DNA from: Catenovulum agarivorans DS-2
GTDB lineage: Bacteria; Pseudomonadota; Gammaproteobacteria; Enterobacterales; Alteromonadaceae
Reading direction: 5' to 3'
NCBI RefSeq assembly: GCF_000568405.1
Contig: NZ_ARZY01000040.1
Span: 1-39,857, forward strand
Length of the DNA stretch: 39,857 nucleotides
The notes beneath the pieces were generated by a model. That model saw only the letters and a program-made list of their open reading frames with translations. It was not told where the DNA came from and did no database searches. This document shows, one piece after another, positions 26,472-38,491 of this stretch. Made by a program: the position numbers and the translations under genes. Each line of letters begins with the position of its first letter. The first letter of the stretch is position 1.

Positions 26472-28847
26472 ATGAAAGTTTTTAAATTATTTGTTTATCT
26501 TTACGTTAGCTTAGCCTCCAGTTGCTTATATGCGCTAGAGTACCAACAGCATCAATTTAAACAAAAGCAATTAGTGATCACCACAGACCAAGGTGATGTA
26601 ACGGTTCGTTTTTTCAACCCGTTTTCGGTTGAAGTCCAGTATATGGCCGAGAGCCATTCTCAACAATCTTTTAGCTTGCCAGAGACACAAACGGCCAAAC
26701 AAGGTCAGGTCACTGCAACAAAAAACCAGTTAACTTATCGTTTGAGTGACTTGTCTGTTGTGGTTCAGAAAAAGCCATTTAATCTATCTTTCTATTATGA
26801 AAATAGACTATTAACCGCTGAAGTAGAGCAAGTAAAACCCAGTCAATCTCAAGTGCAATTTGCGTTTACCCTGAGCGAAAATGAAATACTTGCAGGTGCA
26901 GGAGAACGTGTTTTGGGGATGAATCGGCGTGGTCATCAGTTGCCTCTATACAATAAAGCACATTATGGATATGGCACTTACTCAGAGCAGATGAATTACA
27001 GCATTCCTGGAGTGTTATCTAGCCAGGGTTATATGCTGATGTTTGATAATCCGGCTAAAGGTTCCATTGATATTGGAAAAAAGAAACAAAACCAGTTGCA
27101 GTTTTCTGCAGTATCGGGTCGTGCGAGTTATTATTTAGTGGTCGGTGATAACCCACAAGATATAGTTGAAAACTATGTGCAACTGACTGGTACACAACCT
27201 ATGCCGCCACGTTGGGCTCTGGGCTACTTAGCTTCGCGTTTCGGCTACCACAACGAGCAGGAAGCGCGTTTAGTTGTTGAAAAATTTACCCAAGCAGGTA
27301 TTCCTTTAGATGGTATTATTTTTGACTTGTTTTGGTTTGGCAAGGATGTTCAAGGACATATGGGGAATTTAGTTTGGGATAAACAAGCCTTTCCTAATCC
27401 AAAAAAAATGATAAGTGATTTTAAACAACAAGGTGTAAACACTGTTCTGATCACCGAGCCGTTTATTTTAACAACATCAAAACAGTGGCAGAGCGCTGTC
27501 GACAACCAAGTGTTAGCGACTAATTCAGCTGAAGAGCCTTACACGTATGATTTTTATTTTGGCCATACAGGGTTAATCGATATTTTTAACCCTAAAGCAC
27601 AAGATTGGTTTTGGCAGTACTACCAACGGCAGATGGAATTAGGTGTTGAAGGCTGGTGGGGAGATTTAGGCGAACCAGAAGTGCACCCTGATGACATTAT
27701 TCATAGCGCTGGAAGAGGCGATCATATACATAATGCTTATGGCCATGTGTGGGCTAAAACTGTTTTTGAAAAACAACGTAAAAACTTCCCAAATAAACGT
27801 CCGTTTATTTTAATGCGTTCTGGCTTTGCTGGCTCGCAACGTTATGGGCTAATTCCTTGGACAGGTGATGTCAGTCGTTCATGGGATGGGTTAAAGCCTC
27901 AAGTAGAGTTAAGTTTGCAAATGAGTTTGTTTGGCTTGGCGTATACCCATTCGGATTTAGGTGGCTTTGCTGGTAATAACTGGGATGCAGAAATGTATAT
28001 TCGCTGGTTGCAGTATGGTGTTTTCCAACCAATTTATCGTCCACATGCTCAAGAAGATGTTGCGCCGGAGCCGGTGTTTCATGATGCAAAAACCAAACGC
28101 ATCGCTAAACATTTTATCAACTTGCGCTATCAGTTAATGCCTTACTTGTACACTATGGTGTTCGACAACAATGTTAAAGGAACACCTTTAATGCGGCCTT
28201 TGTCTTTTGCTGAACCCGACAATCTGGACTATTGGTTGAGCTCAAATGAATACTTGTGGGGGGATGCAATGTTAGTCGCTCCAGTGGTAAACCCTGGCGT
28301 TAAACTCAAAACGGTCAACTTACCTAATGGTGTTTGGTATGACTTCTGGTCTGACAAAAAAATAATAGGTGGCAAGACGGTTCAAATTCCCACTAGCATT
28401 GAAAGTATTCCCGTGTTTGTTAAAGGCGGACACTTTATACCAATGAAAGCTACTGCGACCAATGCACAAAAATATGACAGTCGCTCATTACAGCTTCATT
28501 ATTATCTCGCAGCTAAAGAAGGCCAGTACTTAGGCAAAATGTACCATGATGACGGCTCGACGGTAAATGCATACGAGCACCAGCGATATGAGTTGTTGAA
28601 CTTTGTTGCAGATGAAGGCAAAAATCAGTTAGTGATAGAAATCAAACGTGAGATAGGTGAAAAATATCAAATGCAGTCTGCTGAGCGTCATATTGATTTG
28701 TGGCTACATGGCGTTGAGCAGGTAACCGATGTCATTCTTAATCATCAGCAAAATGTTGATTTTGTGTTTAATGCGACTAATCAAACTCTGTTAATTAAAT
28801 TAGAGCCGGCGCAACAAGATTTACACATAAAAATCAACCAAAAATAA
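26472..28847 (+). CDS. Exported glycoside hydrolase family 31, alpha-transglucosylase/alpha-glucosidase type
   Basis: A 791-residue protein with an N-terminal export signal (MKVFKLFVYLYVSLASSCLYA). SSC could be a weak lipobox, so it may be secreted or outer-membrane anchored. An N-terminal beta domain is followed by the GH31 barrel from about residue 240 (PPRWALGYLASRFGY). The nucleophile is Asp398 in GWWGDLGEPEVHP, and the acid/base is Asp466 in WTGDVSRSWDG. HSDLGGFAG and a beta-sandwich tail follow. The GDLGEPE form and the 68-residue spacing between the two aspartates resemble, from memory, the Cellvibrio Agd31B 1,4-alpha-glucan transglucosylase rather than maltases. It likely acts on alpha-glucan oligosaccharides outside the inner membrane. 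It stands alone, with no transporter or other glycosidase beside it. The ribosome site is weak. Confidence 0.85.
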   Translation: MKVFKLFVYLYVSLASSCLYALEYQQHQFKQKQLVITTDQGDVTVRFFNPFSVEVQYMAESHSQQSFSLPETQTAKQGQVTATKNQLTYRLSDLSVVVQKKPFNLSFYYENRLLTAEVEQVKPSQSQVQFAFTLSENEILAGAGERVLGMNRRGHQLPLYNKAHYGYGTYSEQMNYSIPGVLSSQGYMLMFDNPAKGSIDIGKKKQNQLQFSAVSGRASYYLVVGDNPQDIVENYVQLTGTQPMPPRWALGYLASRFGYHNEQEARLVVEKFTQAGIPLDGIIFDLFWFGKDVQGHMGNLVWDKQAFPNPKKMISDFKQQGVNTVLITEPFILTTSKQWQSAVDNQVLATNSAEEPYTYDFYFGHTGLIDIFNPKAQDWFWQYYQRQMELGVEGWWGDLGEPEVHPDDIIHSAGRGDHIHNAYGHVWAKTVFEKQRKNFPNKRPFILMRSGFAGSQRYGLIPWTGDVSRSWDGLKPQVELSLQMSLFGLAYTHSDLGGFAGNNWDAEMYIRWLQYGVFQPIYRPHAQEDVAPEPVFHDAKTKRIAKHFINLRYQLMPYLYTMVFDNNVKGTPLMRPLSFAEPDNLDYWLSSNEYLWGDAMLVAPVVNPGVKLKTVNLPNGVWYDFWSDKKIIGGKTVQIPTSIESIPVFVKGGHFIPMKATATNAQKYDSRSLQLHYYLAAKEGQYLGKMYHDDGSTVNAYEHQRYELLNFVADEGKNQLVIEIKREIGEKYQMQSAERHIDLWLHGVEQVTDVILNHQQNVDFVFNATNQTLLIKLEPAQQDLHIKINQK

Positions 28848-28873
28848 AAAAAGCTAAATATTCAACATCTGAA

Positions 28874-28927
28874 CTGTGGGTATTGCAAAATAATATTGTG
28901 ATATGCCCACAGTAAGTTTGTTTTGTT
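28874..28927 (+). terminator. Likely terminator after the GH31 gene
   Basis: CTGTGGG (28874-28880) pairs with CCCACAG (28906-28912), with further pairing inside (TAT/ATA and CAA/TTG). A T-rich stretch with interrupting G follows to 28927. The long hairpin may also be part of the pyrG upstream region. Confidence 0.6.
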
Positions 28928-28941
28928 CATTATGTCTCTGT

Positions 28942-30634
<1,693 letters not shown>

Positions 30635-30646
30635 ACAAAATCACAC

Positions 30647-30667
30647 CGCAGGGAAAGCAGCCCTGCG
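30647..30667 (+). other. Hairpin between pyrG and eno
   Basis: CGCAGGG (30647-30653) pairs perfectly with CCCTGCG (30661-30667) around a 7-base loop. No T run follows, so it is probably an RNA-processing or stability element giving eno a distinct transcript end, rather than a terminator. Confidence 0.45.
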
Positions 30668-30679
30668 AAAGTAATTTAA

Positions 30680-31987
<1,308 letters not shown>

Positions 31988-32031
31988 TTGCTAACTCGCT
32001 AGTTTTTCTGGCGATAATTTGATAATACTAT

Positions 32032-32070
32032 GGTGTTTTAATTGAAATTCAGTTAAAACACCTTTTTTTT
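32032..32070 (+). terminator. Rho-independent terminator after eno
   Basis: GGTGTTTTA (32032-32040) pairs with TAAAACACC (32054-32062), with an eight-T run after it. The run ends a few bases before the ribosome site of the next gene. Confidence 0.85.
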
Positions 32071-32087
32071 ATCTGGAGTATTTGGTT

Positions 32088-32723
32088 TTGGTCGACTTTT
32101 TTGCACAACAACAAGATTTTGCCCAGGATAGCAAACGCTTGCTTGCCTATGCGCAGTTGTGTAATGTGTTTTACGAACGAGAACTGAAGCTCTTAGCTGA
32201 ATTTGATCTTGAACCTCCGCGCTTAAGTAAACGATTGGCTGCGTTGCCTTTTTATATTAAACGCGCCGCTGAATCTTTATTGTCTTTAGAAAACCCACTG
32301 CAGTTAGACACACAAAATGGCACATGGTCAGGCAAACAAAAACGCCGTAACCCAGCAGAAAAACTAACTGACGAGCAAATTGCCACTTGGTTAGATAGAT
32401 ATGCACAGATAGGTTTAATTGTGCCTGTTTTGATCAATGATAATGGGATCACCTGGTATAGGCTAGATTGTATTGATGCCATCAGTGAAGGAAAATTGCG
32501 TTTGAATGAACATGGCTGGTTTGGTTTAGATGGTGCATGCATAGATAACCCGAATAAACGCATTGTTAAAGCGAATAAAGAAACCATGACTGCTGCATGT
32601 TGTGGCCATTCTTGGATTGGTGGAGATATTACCTTTCCACGCACTTTAACTTTAAGAGAATTGCTGCTGTCTAGCACGATAAACTGGGCAAACTTGCACA
32701 AGCCATTAAAAATCCCTCATTAG
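32088..32723 (+). CDS. Unrecognised protein between eno and ftsB (TTG start)
   Basis: A 211-residue soluble protein that I do not recognise; no signal peptide or membrane segment. The N-terminal half is helical and basic (DSKRLLAYAQLCNVFYERE, then KQKRRNPAEKLTDEQ). The C-terminal half is more beta-like, with NGITWYRLDCIDAI, HGWFGLDGA and a Cys-Cys-Gly-His stretch AACCGHSWIGGD. The start is uncertain: TTG at 32088 lies nine bases after GGAG (32075-32078), while TTG at 32082 is too close to it; no ATG or GTG serves. Codon use resembles the neighbours. It ends three bases before ftsB, so it probably heads the ftsB-ispD-ispF run. Confidence 0.65.
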   Translation: MVDFFAQQQDFAQDSKRLLAYAQLCNVFYERELKLLAEFDLEPPRLSKRLAALPFYIKRAAESLLSLENPLQLDTQNGTWSGKQKRRNPAEKLTDEQIATWLDRYAQIGLIVPVLINDNGITWYRLDCIDAISEGKLRLNEHGWFGLDGACIDNPNKRIVKANKETMTAACCGHSWIGGDITFPRTLTLRELLLSSTINWANLHKPLKIPH

Positions 32724-32726
32724 CCT

Positions 32727-33005
32727 ATGAAATTATTTCGGAACGTACTTATTGTGATTCTCATCTTGCTCCAATACCGGTTGTGGTTTGGTGATAACGC
32801 ATATTCCGAATATCAAACCCTAAACAATAAGGTTAGGCAATTAGAAAGTGCTAATGACGAACTTAGACTGCGTAATAAAATTATGTTGGCGGATATTGAA
32901 GATTTAAAATCTGGTTTAGAAGCAATCGAAGAAAAGGCCAGAAACGAACTCGGCTTGATTAAACAAAACGAAGTATTCTACCGTATAGTTCCAACTCATG
33001 AATAA
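32727..33005 (+). CDS. ftsB: Cell division protein FtsB
   Basis: Small bitopic divisome protein that bridges FtsL and FtsQ and helps activate septal FtsWI. The 92-residue product has a short cytoplasmic N-terminus, one membrane helix (about residues 4-21, NVLIVILILLQYRLWF), then a periplasmic coiled coil (about 28-70, rich in Leu, Glu and Arg) and the conserved EEKARNELGLIKQNEVFYR segment. It starts three bases after the preceding stop and overlaps ispD by eight bases. The ftsB-ispD-ispF order is standard in gammaproteobacteria. Confidence 0.95.
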   Translation: MKLFRNVLIVILILLQYRLWFGDNAYSEYQTLNNKVRQLESANDELRLRNKIMLADIEDLKSGLEAIEEKARNELGLIKQNEVFYRIVPTHE

Positions 33006-33702
33006 ATGTAACTCTATTGCCGTTATCATTCCTGCCGCGGGTGTCGGTAAGAGAATGCTTTCATCTACACCCAAACAATACTTAAAAATTCAGGGAAAAA
33101 CCGTCCTGCAGCACACAGTTGAGCGATTTTGCTCATTGAGCTTTGTCGCGAAAATCGTTATCGCAGTTAGTGAAAATGACGGGTATATACAAGACCTTTT
33201 ACCCAAGCTATCAAGCAAGGTAACTTTGGCTATTGGCGGTAAAGAGCGGGCGGATTCGGTTTTGGCTGCGTTAAAAGCATTGGATAACTTTAAATATCCT
33301 TGGGTAATGGTTCACGACGCCGCACGACCATGTGTTTTAAAGTCCGACATTAACAAACTATTTGAGCAAGTGAAGCGAACACAACGAGGTGCCATTTTGG
33401 GTGCACCAGTTCGTGATACGATGAAACGCAGCGATAAATATAATCAAATCAAACATACTGTTGAGCGCGAATATTTATGGCACGCTTACACGCCACAGAT
33501 GTTTCAAACTGAATTGCTGGCTCAAGCTATTGATTGCCATTTAGCCAACCAGCAAGTTATCACCGATGAAGCATCAGCAATGGAACTCGCGGGTTATCCC
33601 GTGCAGCTAGTCGAGGGATCGGACACCAATATCAAAATTACACGGCCGCAAGATTTAACCCTTGCTCAAATCTACTTAGAGAATTCAAACAATGAAAATT
33701 AG
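32998..33702 (+). CDS. ispD: 2-C-methyl-D-erythritol 4-phosphate cytidylyltransferase
   Basis: Third step of the MEP isoprenoid pathway, joining MEP to CTP. The 234-residue protein has the nucleotidyltransferase loop [11 protein letters not shown] near the N-terminus and [10 protein letters not shown] in mid-protein. The C-terminal signature is [15 protein letters not shown]. It overlaps ftsB by eight bases and ispF by eleven, so translation is coupled along the run. CTP for the reaction comes from PyrG, encoded nearby, though that proximity is general in these genomes. Confidence 0.97.
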   Translation: MNKCNSIAVIIPAAGVGKRMLSSTPKQYLKIQGKTVLQHTVERFCSLSFVAKIVIAVSENDGYIQDLLPKLSSKVTLAIGGKERADSVLAALKALDNFKYPWVMVHDAARPCVLKSDINKLFEQVKRTQRGAILGAPVRDTMKRSDKYNQIKHTVEREYLWHAYTPQMFQTELLAQAIDCHLANQQVITDEASAMELAGYPVQLVEGSDTNIKITRPQDLTLAQIYLENSNNEN

Positions 33703-34174
33703 AATAGGGCACGGCTTTGATGTGCACAAATTTGCTGGTTCAGGCCCCATTGTTTTATGTGGGGTGAAAATTCCTTACGAGCAGGGCTTTTTGGCTCATT
33801 CCGATGGGGATGTAGCTTTGCATGCATTATGTGATGCAGTGCTTGGGGCACTGGCTTTAGGTGACATTGGAAACCACTTTCCAGATACCGCTGATGAATA
33901 CGAAAATATTGATAGCCGAATTTTATTAAGACATGTTATTGATTTGATGGCGCAAAAAAACTACCAATTAGGCAATGCCGACATTACGATTATTGCCCAG
34001 GCACCTAAAATAGCACCGCACCTACTTCAGATGCGCCAGATTATTGCTGACGATTTTCAATGTGATATTGAACAAATAAATGTTAAAGCAACAACAACCG
34101 AAAAGTTGGGTTTTACAGGCCGAAAAGAAGGTATTGCCGTCGAAGCTGTTGTACTGTTAGAGGAAATCGTATGA
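33692..34174 (+). CDS. ispF: 2-C-methyl-D-erythritol 2,4-cyclodiphosphate synthase
   Basis: Fifth step of the MEP pathway, cyclising CDP-methylerythritol 2-phosphate with loss of CMP. The 160-residue protein has the zinc ligands in GFDVHKF and the conserved [18 protein letters not shown] followed by [28 protein letters not shown] is the C-terminal signature. The ATG lies eleven bases inside the end of ispD and the stop overlaps the start of truD by four bases. Function and pathway partner IspD are adjacent, as usual in this group. Confidence 0.98.
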   Translation: MKIRIGHGFDVHKFAGSGPIVLCGVKIPYEQGFLAHSDGDVALHALCDAVLGALALGDIGNHFPDTADEYENIDSRILLRHVIDLMAQKNYQLGNADITIIAQAPKIAPHLLQMRQIIADDFQCDIEQINVKATTTEKLGFTGRKEGIAVEAVVLLEEIV

Positions 34175-35223
34175 AATTAGCCTATTTACATGGCATACCA
34201 CAGGCGAAGGGCTCAATCCGCAACAACAACGCGGATTTTTTCGTGGAAGAAGTTATGCATTTTGACCTAGACGGACAAGGTGAACATTTGTGGCTATGGA
34301 TTGAAAAAGATGGTCAGAATACTCAATACGTTGCTAAACAACTAGCCAAGATATTTGGCATCGCCGCTCGGTTAGTATCTACGTCTGGGATGAAAGACAG
34401 ACATGCAATTACTCGTCAATGGTTTTGTCTACCTTGGCCTATTAAAAAAGATATTCCTGTTATACAAGTGCCCGGTGCAAAAGTATTGGAACAGCGGCGT
34501 CATGGTAAAAAACTTAAAATCGGCACTCACAAAACTAATCGATTTAAAATTAGAGTTAGATTATCCGATTATGTCGAAGATGAATTAGAAACTCGCTTAC
34601 AAAAAATCAAAGCGCTGGGGGTTGCTAACTATTTTGGTGAACAAAGGTTTGGTAAATACGGTGATAACGTTGAACAAGCATGCAAAATGTTTAGCGGTGA
34701 AATTAATGTTCGTGATCGGAAACTTAAAGGCCTGTATCTATCCGCAGCACGTTCAGAGTTGTTTAATCAAATACTAAATCACCGAATAGAGCACAACCTA
34801 TTTAAGCCCATCAATGGTGATGCATTTGTGCTTAATGGCAGCCATTCATATTTTGTCGAATCGCAGATACAACCGCAAACACTAGATCGTTTTGCTCAAG
34901 GAGACATCTTGCTGTCGGGGGCAATGTTCGGAGACGGAGAGCCAATTGTGCAAGGTGAAGCAGCCGACATTGAAAATAATGTATTGTCACAATATCCGCA
35001 ATTAACAGATGGGTTGATAGCTGAAAATTTAAAACAAGATCGACGTGCGCTGCAATTACCGATTGAGCAGTTGTCTTGGACTTTCGAACAACAAGATACA
35101 GATGCATATTTGTCATTAAATTTTCTTTTGCCTGCTGGCTGTTTTGCTACGTCAGTTTTGCGCGAAATTGTTCAATACGAAGATGAGAGTAAAAAGAATG
35201 CGAATACTACTGAGCAACGATGA
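34171..35223 (+). CDS. truD: tRNA pseudouridine(13) synthase TruD
   Basis: Forms pseudouridine 13 in tRNA-Glu. The 350-residue protein has the TruD N-terminal NADFFVEEV, the catalytic segment [14 protein letters not shown] with Asp76, and [17 protein letters not shown] followed by a TRUD insert domain. [14 protein letters not shown] is also family-typical, and the C-terminus has [14 protein letters not shown]. It overlaps ispF by four bases (ATGA) and extends 26 bases into surE, keeping the usual ispF-truD-surE-pcm order. Confidence 0.96.
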   Translation: MKLAYLHGIPQAKGSIRNNNADFFVEEVMHFDLDGQGEHLWLWIEKDGQNTQYVAKQLAKIFGIAARLVSTSGMKDRHAITRQWFCLPWPIKKDIPVIQVPGAKVLEQRRHGKKLKIGTHKTNRFKIRVRLSDYVEDELETRLQKIKALGVANYFGEQRFGKYGDNVEQACKMFSGEINVRDRKLKGLYLSAARSELFNQILNHRIEHNLFKPINGDAFVLNGSHSYFVESQIQPQTLDRFAQGDILLSGAMFGDGEPIVQGEAADIENNVLSQYPQLTDGLIAENLKQDRRALQLPIEQLSWTFEQQDTDAYLSLNFLLPAGCFATSVLREIVQYEDESKKNANTTEQR

Positions 35224-35953
35224 TGGTGTGTTTGCAGAAGGTCTGCGGACACTTTACCAAGCCTTATCTCTACAGAATGAAGTAACTGTTATCGCACCGG
35301 ACAGAAATTGTAGTGGCGCCAGCAATAGTCTGACTTTAAGTAACCCGTTGAGAGTCACTCAGCATGACAATGGGTTTTACTCTGTAAATGGCACACCAAC
35401 AGACTGTGTACATATTGGCATAAACCAATTGTGTAAACAGAAACCTGATATTGTTGTATCGGGCATTAATCACGGAGCAAATTTGGGTGATGATGTGATT
35501 TATTCGGGCACGGTTGCGGCTGCGACGGAGGGACGACATATGGGATTACCAGCAGTTGCCGTATCTTTGGTCGACTATAAAAACGCACGCAATTTTGAAG
35601 ACGCAGCCCAAATGGCGTCGAAAATAATTAGCCAATTAGATTCGCACCCGTTGGCCAATGATCAAATTTTAAATATCAATGTGCCTCCTTTGGGTAAGCA
35701 TGATATAAAAGGCATACAAACAACACGTTGTGGCAGGCGCCATCAAGCTGAAACTATGGTAAAAACTCTTGATCCATTTGGACGCGATATATATTGGTAT
35801 GGTCCTGTCGGGGGGATTAAAGACTCAACGGAAGGAACAGATTTTGCAGCGATCTCCAATGGGTTTGTGTCAGTTACACCACTAACGGTTGATATGACAG
35901 CATATAAATCAATAAAACAGTTAGAGCACTGGCTAGCTGAAATAGAAATTTGA
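35198..35953 (+). CDS. surE: 5'/3'-nucleotidase SurE
   Basis: Metal-dependent survival phosphatase acting on nucleoside monophosphates. The start at ATG 35198 gives 251 residues and the conserved [15 protein letters not shown] with the metal-binding Asp pair. The frame is open 18 codons further upstream, but that part is only the overlapping end of truD. Further motifs are [23 protein letters not shown] and [25 protein letters not shown] lies before the ATG. It overlaps truD by 26 bases, and pcm follows, the stationary-phase survival cluster with rpoS further on. Confidence 0.96.
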   Translation: MRILLSNDDGVFAEGLRTLYQALSLQNEVTVIAPDRNCSGASNSLTLSNPLRVTQHDNGFYSVNGTPTDCVHIGINQLCKQKPDIVVSGINHGANLGDDVIYSGTVAAATEGRHMGLPAVAVSLVDYKNARNFEDAAQMASKIISQLDSHPLANDQILNINVPPLGKHDIKGIQTTRCGRRHQAETMVKTLDPFGRDIYWYGPVGGIKDSTEGTDFAAISNGFVSVTPLTVDMTAYKSIKQLEHWLAEIEI

Positions 35954-35990
35954 TAGAATTTTTTTAATCTTAATGTAGTGTTTAATATTC

Positions 35991-36638
35991 ATGTCGGTAA
36001 GTTTAAATCTAGCTCGTAGCGGGGAGCGTCTCGCGCAATTACTTGTACAAGAAGGCATTAAAGATCAACGTGTATTAGAAGCTATTGCACGAGTGCCTCG
36101 TCATGCGTTTGTTCAACCAGCTTTAATCCACAAAGCATATGAAAATACCGCTTTACCTATTGGTAAAGGGCAAACTATTTCTCAACCTGCGATTGTGGCC
36201 AGAATGACAGAAATTATCTTGGCAGCAAACTCAAAGGTTGAAAATGTACTGGAAATCGGTACGGGTTGTGGTTATCAAACTGCCGTATTGGCTCAACTGG
36301 TCAATAAGGTCTTTTCTGTTGAACGGATAGCGTCTTTGCAATTTCAGGCAAGAAGGCTAATGCGTCAACTTGACCTGCACAACATTAGTTTAAAGCACGG
36401 TGACGGTTGGAAAGGGTGGTCTAGTAAAGCACCATTTGATGCCATTATCGTTACGGCAGCAGCTGCTTCAATGCCACAAAAACTTAAAGAACAGTTAAAA
36501 GTAGGTGGTGTTATGGTGATCCCGATAGGCATTGAAGAACAAAGGTTAAAGATAGTCACTCGTACGGAAGAAGGCTTTGAAATTAAAGATATTGCTAATG
36601 TTAAATTTGTACCTCTAATTGCTGGTGATATTGAATAA
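35991..36638 (+). CDS. pcm: Protein-L-isoaspartate O-methyltransferase
   Basis: Repairs isoaspartyl residues in aged proteins with S-adenosylmethionine. The 215-residue product is close to E. coli Pcm (208). Motifs are [26 protein letters not shown] and the SAM loop [16 protein letters not shown]; then HGDGWKGW and [11 protein letters not shown] weak ribosome site precedes the ATG at 35991, 37 bases after surE. The SAM donor is made by MetK, encoded earlier in the window. Order surE-pcm-(DUF368)-nlpD-rpoS is the known survival cluster with one insertion. Confidence 0.96.
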   Translation: MSVSLNLARSGERLAQLLVQEGIKDQRVLEAIARVPRHAFVQPALIHKAYENTALPIGKGQTISQPAIVARMTEIILAANSKVENVLEIGTGCGYQTAVLAQLVNKVFSVERIASLQFQARRLMRQLDLHNISLKHGDGWKGWSSKAPFDAIIVTAAAASMPQKLKEQLKVGGVMVIPIGIEEQRLKIVTRTEEGFEIKDIANVKFVPLIAGDIE

Positions 36639-36652
36639 ACAAGGAAAATAAT

Positions 36653-37597
36653 ATGGGGACTCCTTCAAAGAGAGCCAAAAAAGACTATGCGCTATTAACA
36701 TTTAAAGGAATGGCTATGGGGGCAGCAGATGTTGTTCCTGGCGTTTCAGGCGGCACGATAGCATTTATTAGTGGGATATATGACGAGCTTATCGGCTCGA
36801 TACAAAAAATAGGTCCTCATGCAGTAAAACTACTGTTTAAACAAGGGGTGCCTGCTGCATGGCACTATATTAATGGCTGGTTTTTATTAGCTGTGTTTGG
36901 TGGGATCTTGTTAAGTTTAAAAACCTTCGCAGCGCTGATTACTCTAGCGTTAGATTCTCAACCTTTGCTGGTTTGGGGCTTTTTTTCCGGTTTAATAGCT
37001 GCGTCAATCTACCTACTAATGTCTAGATTAGGCTCACATCGTTGGCAAAACTATTTAAGTTTATTGATTGGTGCACTGTTTGTCTATGCTATTTCAATCG
37101 CTTCGCCCGCACAATTACCAGACGATAATTGGGTATTGTTTTTAGGCGGCTTTGTTGCAATTTGCGCAATGATTCTCCCCGGTATTTCAGGTAGTTTTAT
37201 TTTGTTGTTGGTGGGGTTGTATCCAGTTTTTTTAAATGCAATTAATACGGTAGACATTGCCGCGCTGGCCAGCTTTGGAAGTGGTTGTGTTGCAGGTCTA
37301 TTGGTGTTTTCCCGCTTTTTATCATGGTTGTTGAGTCGCTTTCACGATATCACAATTGCAATGCTGATCGGATTTTTGATTGGGTCATTAAACGTAACTT
37401 GGCCTTGGAAAGAAGTTGTTACTACCTACACCAACAGGCATGGGGAAGAAGTTCCTTTGTTGCAACAGAATGTGCTGCCAAGCACATTTTCATCCATTGC
37501 TGATCAAGATAGTCAGGTGTTCTTGGTTGCAGCGTTTGCTTTACTTGGTTTAAGTTTGGTTGTCGTTTTAGAACGTTGGGCCAGCAAATTAAAATAG
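36653..37597 (+). CDS. DUF368 membrane protein, PopT-type polyprenyl-phosphate translocase
   Basis: A 314-residue polytopic membrane protein with roughly eight hydrophobic segments. The N-terminal signature GMAMGAADVVPGVSGGTIAF and the internal repeat-like AMILPGISGSFILLLVGLYP identify DUF368. Members of this family have been shown to act as undecaprenyl-phosphate translocases (PopT), recycling the C55 lipid carrier to the cytoplasmic face. AAGGAAA precedes the ATG, 14 bases after pcm, so it is probably in the same transcript. Its insertion between pcm and nlpD places a lipid-carrier recycler among cell-wall and stationary-phase genes. Assignment to DUF368 is firm; the transport role is from family knowledge. 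Confidence 0.88.
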   Translation: MGTPSKRAKKDYALLTFKGMAMGAADVVPGVSGGTIAFISGIYDELIGSIQKIGPHAVKLLFKQGVPAAWHYINGWFLLAVFGGILLSLKTFAALITLALDSQPLLVWGFFSGLIAASIYLLMSRLGSHRWQNYLSLLIGALFVYAISIASPAQLPDDNWVLFLGGFVAICAMILPGISGSFILLLVGLYPVFLNAINTVDIAALASFGSGCVAGLLVFSRFLSWLLSRFHDITIAMLIGFLIGSLNVTWPWKEVVTTYTNRHGEEVPLLQQNVLPSTFSSIADQDSQVFLVAAFALLGLSLVVVLERWASKLK

Positions 37598-37617
37598 GCG
37601 AGTGGTATTTTACCAGA

Positions 37618-38433
37618 ATGAGGATTACAACTGCGCCCAACAGCATTATTGTCATACTTGCATGTTTATGTATAGTGGCTTGTGCGCAACGTTCTGGACC
37701 AGCCCCTGTAGACTCTGTCTATCGGGGTAAAAGTATATTTGACTTTGAACCCAACAGTTTAAATCAGTCATCTTATACTGTTGTTAGGGGGGATACTTTA
37801 TACAGTATTGCGTTTAGAGCAGGAGTTGACTTTAAATCGCTTGCTGTGCAAAACAACATATCAGCCCCTTATGCAATTTATCCAGGGCAAACACTTATAC
37901 TTAGAAAATCGCACGATCAAAAAAGATCTAAAAAAACAAAATCTTCAAAACAAAATGTTATAAGCAAAGCTGAAAAAAAGGTTGCAACTGCTAAAGAGCA
38001 GGAGTACCTTAAACGTGGTAAACAGAATGTTACAAAAGTTAAAAATCCGATAGGATTTGATCTAGGTAGCTGGCGGTGGCCTGCAAGAGGAAAGATTATT
38101 GCTCGGTTCTCAAATGCTGAGTTGGGTAATAAAGGCTTAGAAATTGCAGGCAAAAGGGGAGATCCCATATATGCAGCAAACTCCGGAAAGGTAGTTTATG
38201 CGGGAAGAGCACTGCGAGGCTATGGTAATCTGATTATCATCAAACATTCTGATGACTATTTAAGTGCATATGCACACAATCAGGTCATAAGAGTGAAAGA
38301 ACAGGATTGGATTACAGTAGGTCAACACATTGCTGATATGGGTGATACTGACACGGATGAAGTCAAATTGCGCTTCGAAGTGCGATTTAGGGGAAGTACC
38401 GTGGACCCTGAGAAATTTTTACCAAAAAAATGA
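37618..38433 (+). CDS. nlpD: NlpD-type lipoprotein, LysM plus degenerate M23 domain
   Basis: Septal activator of amidases such as AmiC. The start at ATG 37618 gives 271 residues with a lipoprotein signal ending in CIVAC (Cys near 22). The frame extends upstream into the DUF368 gene, but that part is not signal-like. A LysM domain spans about residues 52-96 (YTVVRGDTLYSIAFRAG to IYPGQTLIL). A Lys-rich linker follows, then the LytM/M23 domain from about 155 (WRWPARGKIIARFS, RGYGNLIIIKHSDDYLSAYAH). The catalytic HxxxD is replaced by GLEIA, and the HxH by LRF, so it should not cleave peptidoglycan itself. rpoS follows after 58 bases, the classic nlpD-rpoS pair. Confidence 0.94.
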   Translation: MRITTAPNSIIVILACLCIVACAQRSGPAPVDSVYRGKSIFDFEPNSLNQSSYTVVRGDTLYSIAFRAGVDFKSLAVQNNISAPYAIYPGQTLILRKSHDQKRSKKTKSSKQNVISKAEKKVATAKEQEYLKRGKQNVTKVKNPIGFDLGSWRWPARGKIIARFSNAELGNKGLEIAGKRGDPIYAANSGKVVYAGRALRGYGNLIIIKHSDDYLSAYAHNQVIRVKEQDWITVGQHIADMGDTDTDEVKLRFEVRFRGSTVDPEKFLPKK

Positions 38434-38491
38434 CAAAGGGTACTTAAAGGACTGAACTAGTTGCTGTGACTAATTAACCAGGAGATGAAAT

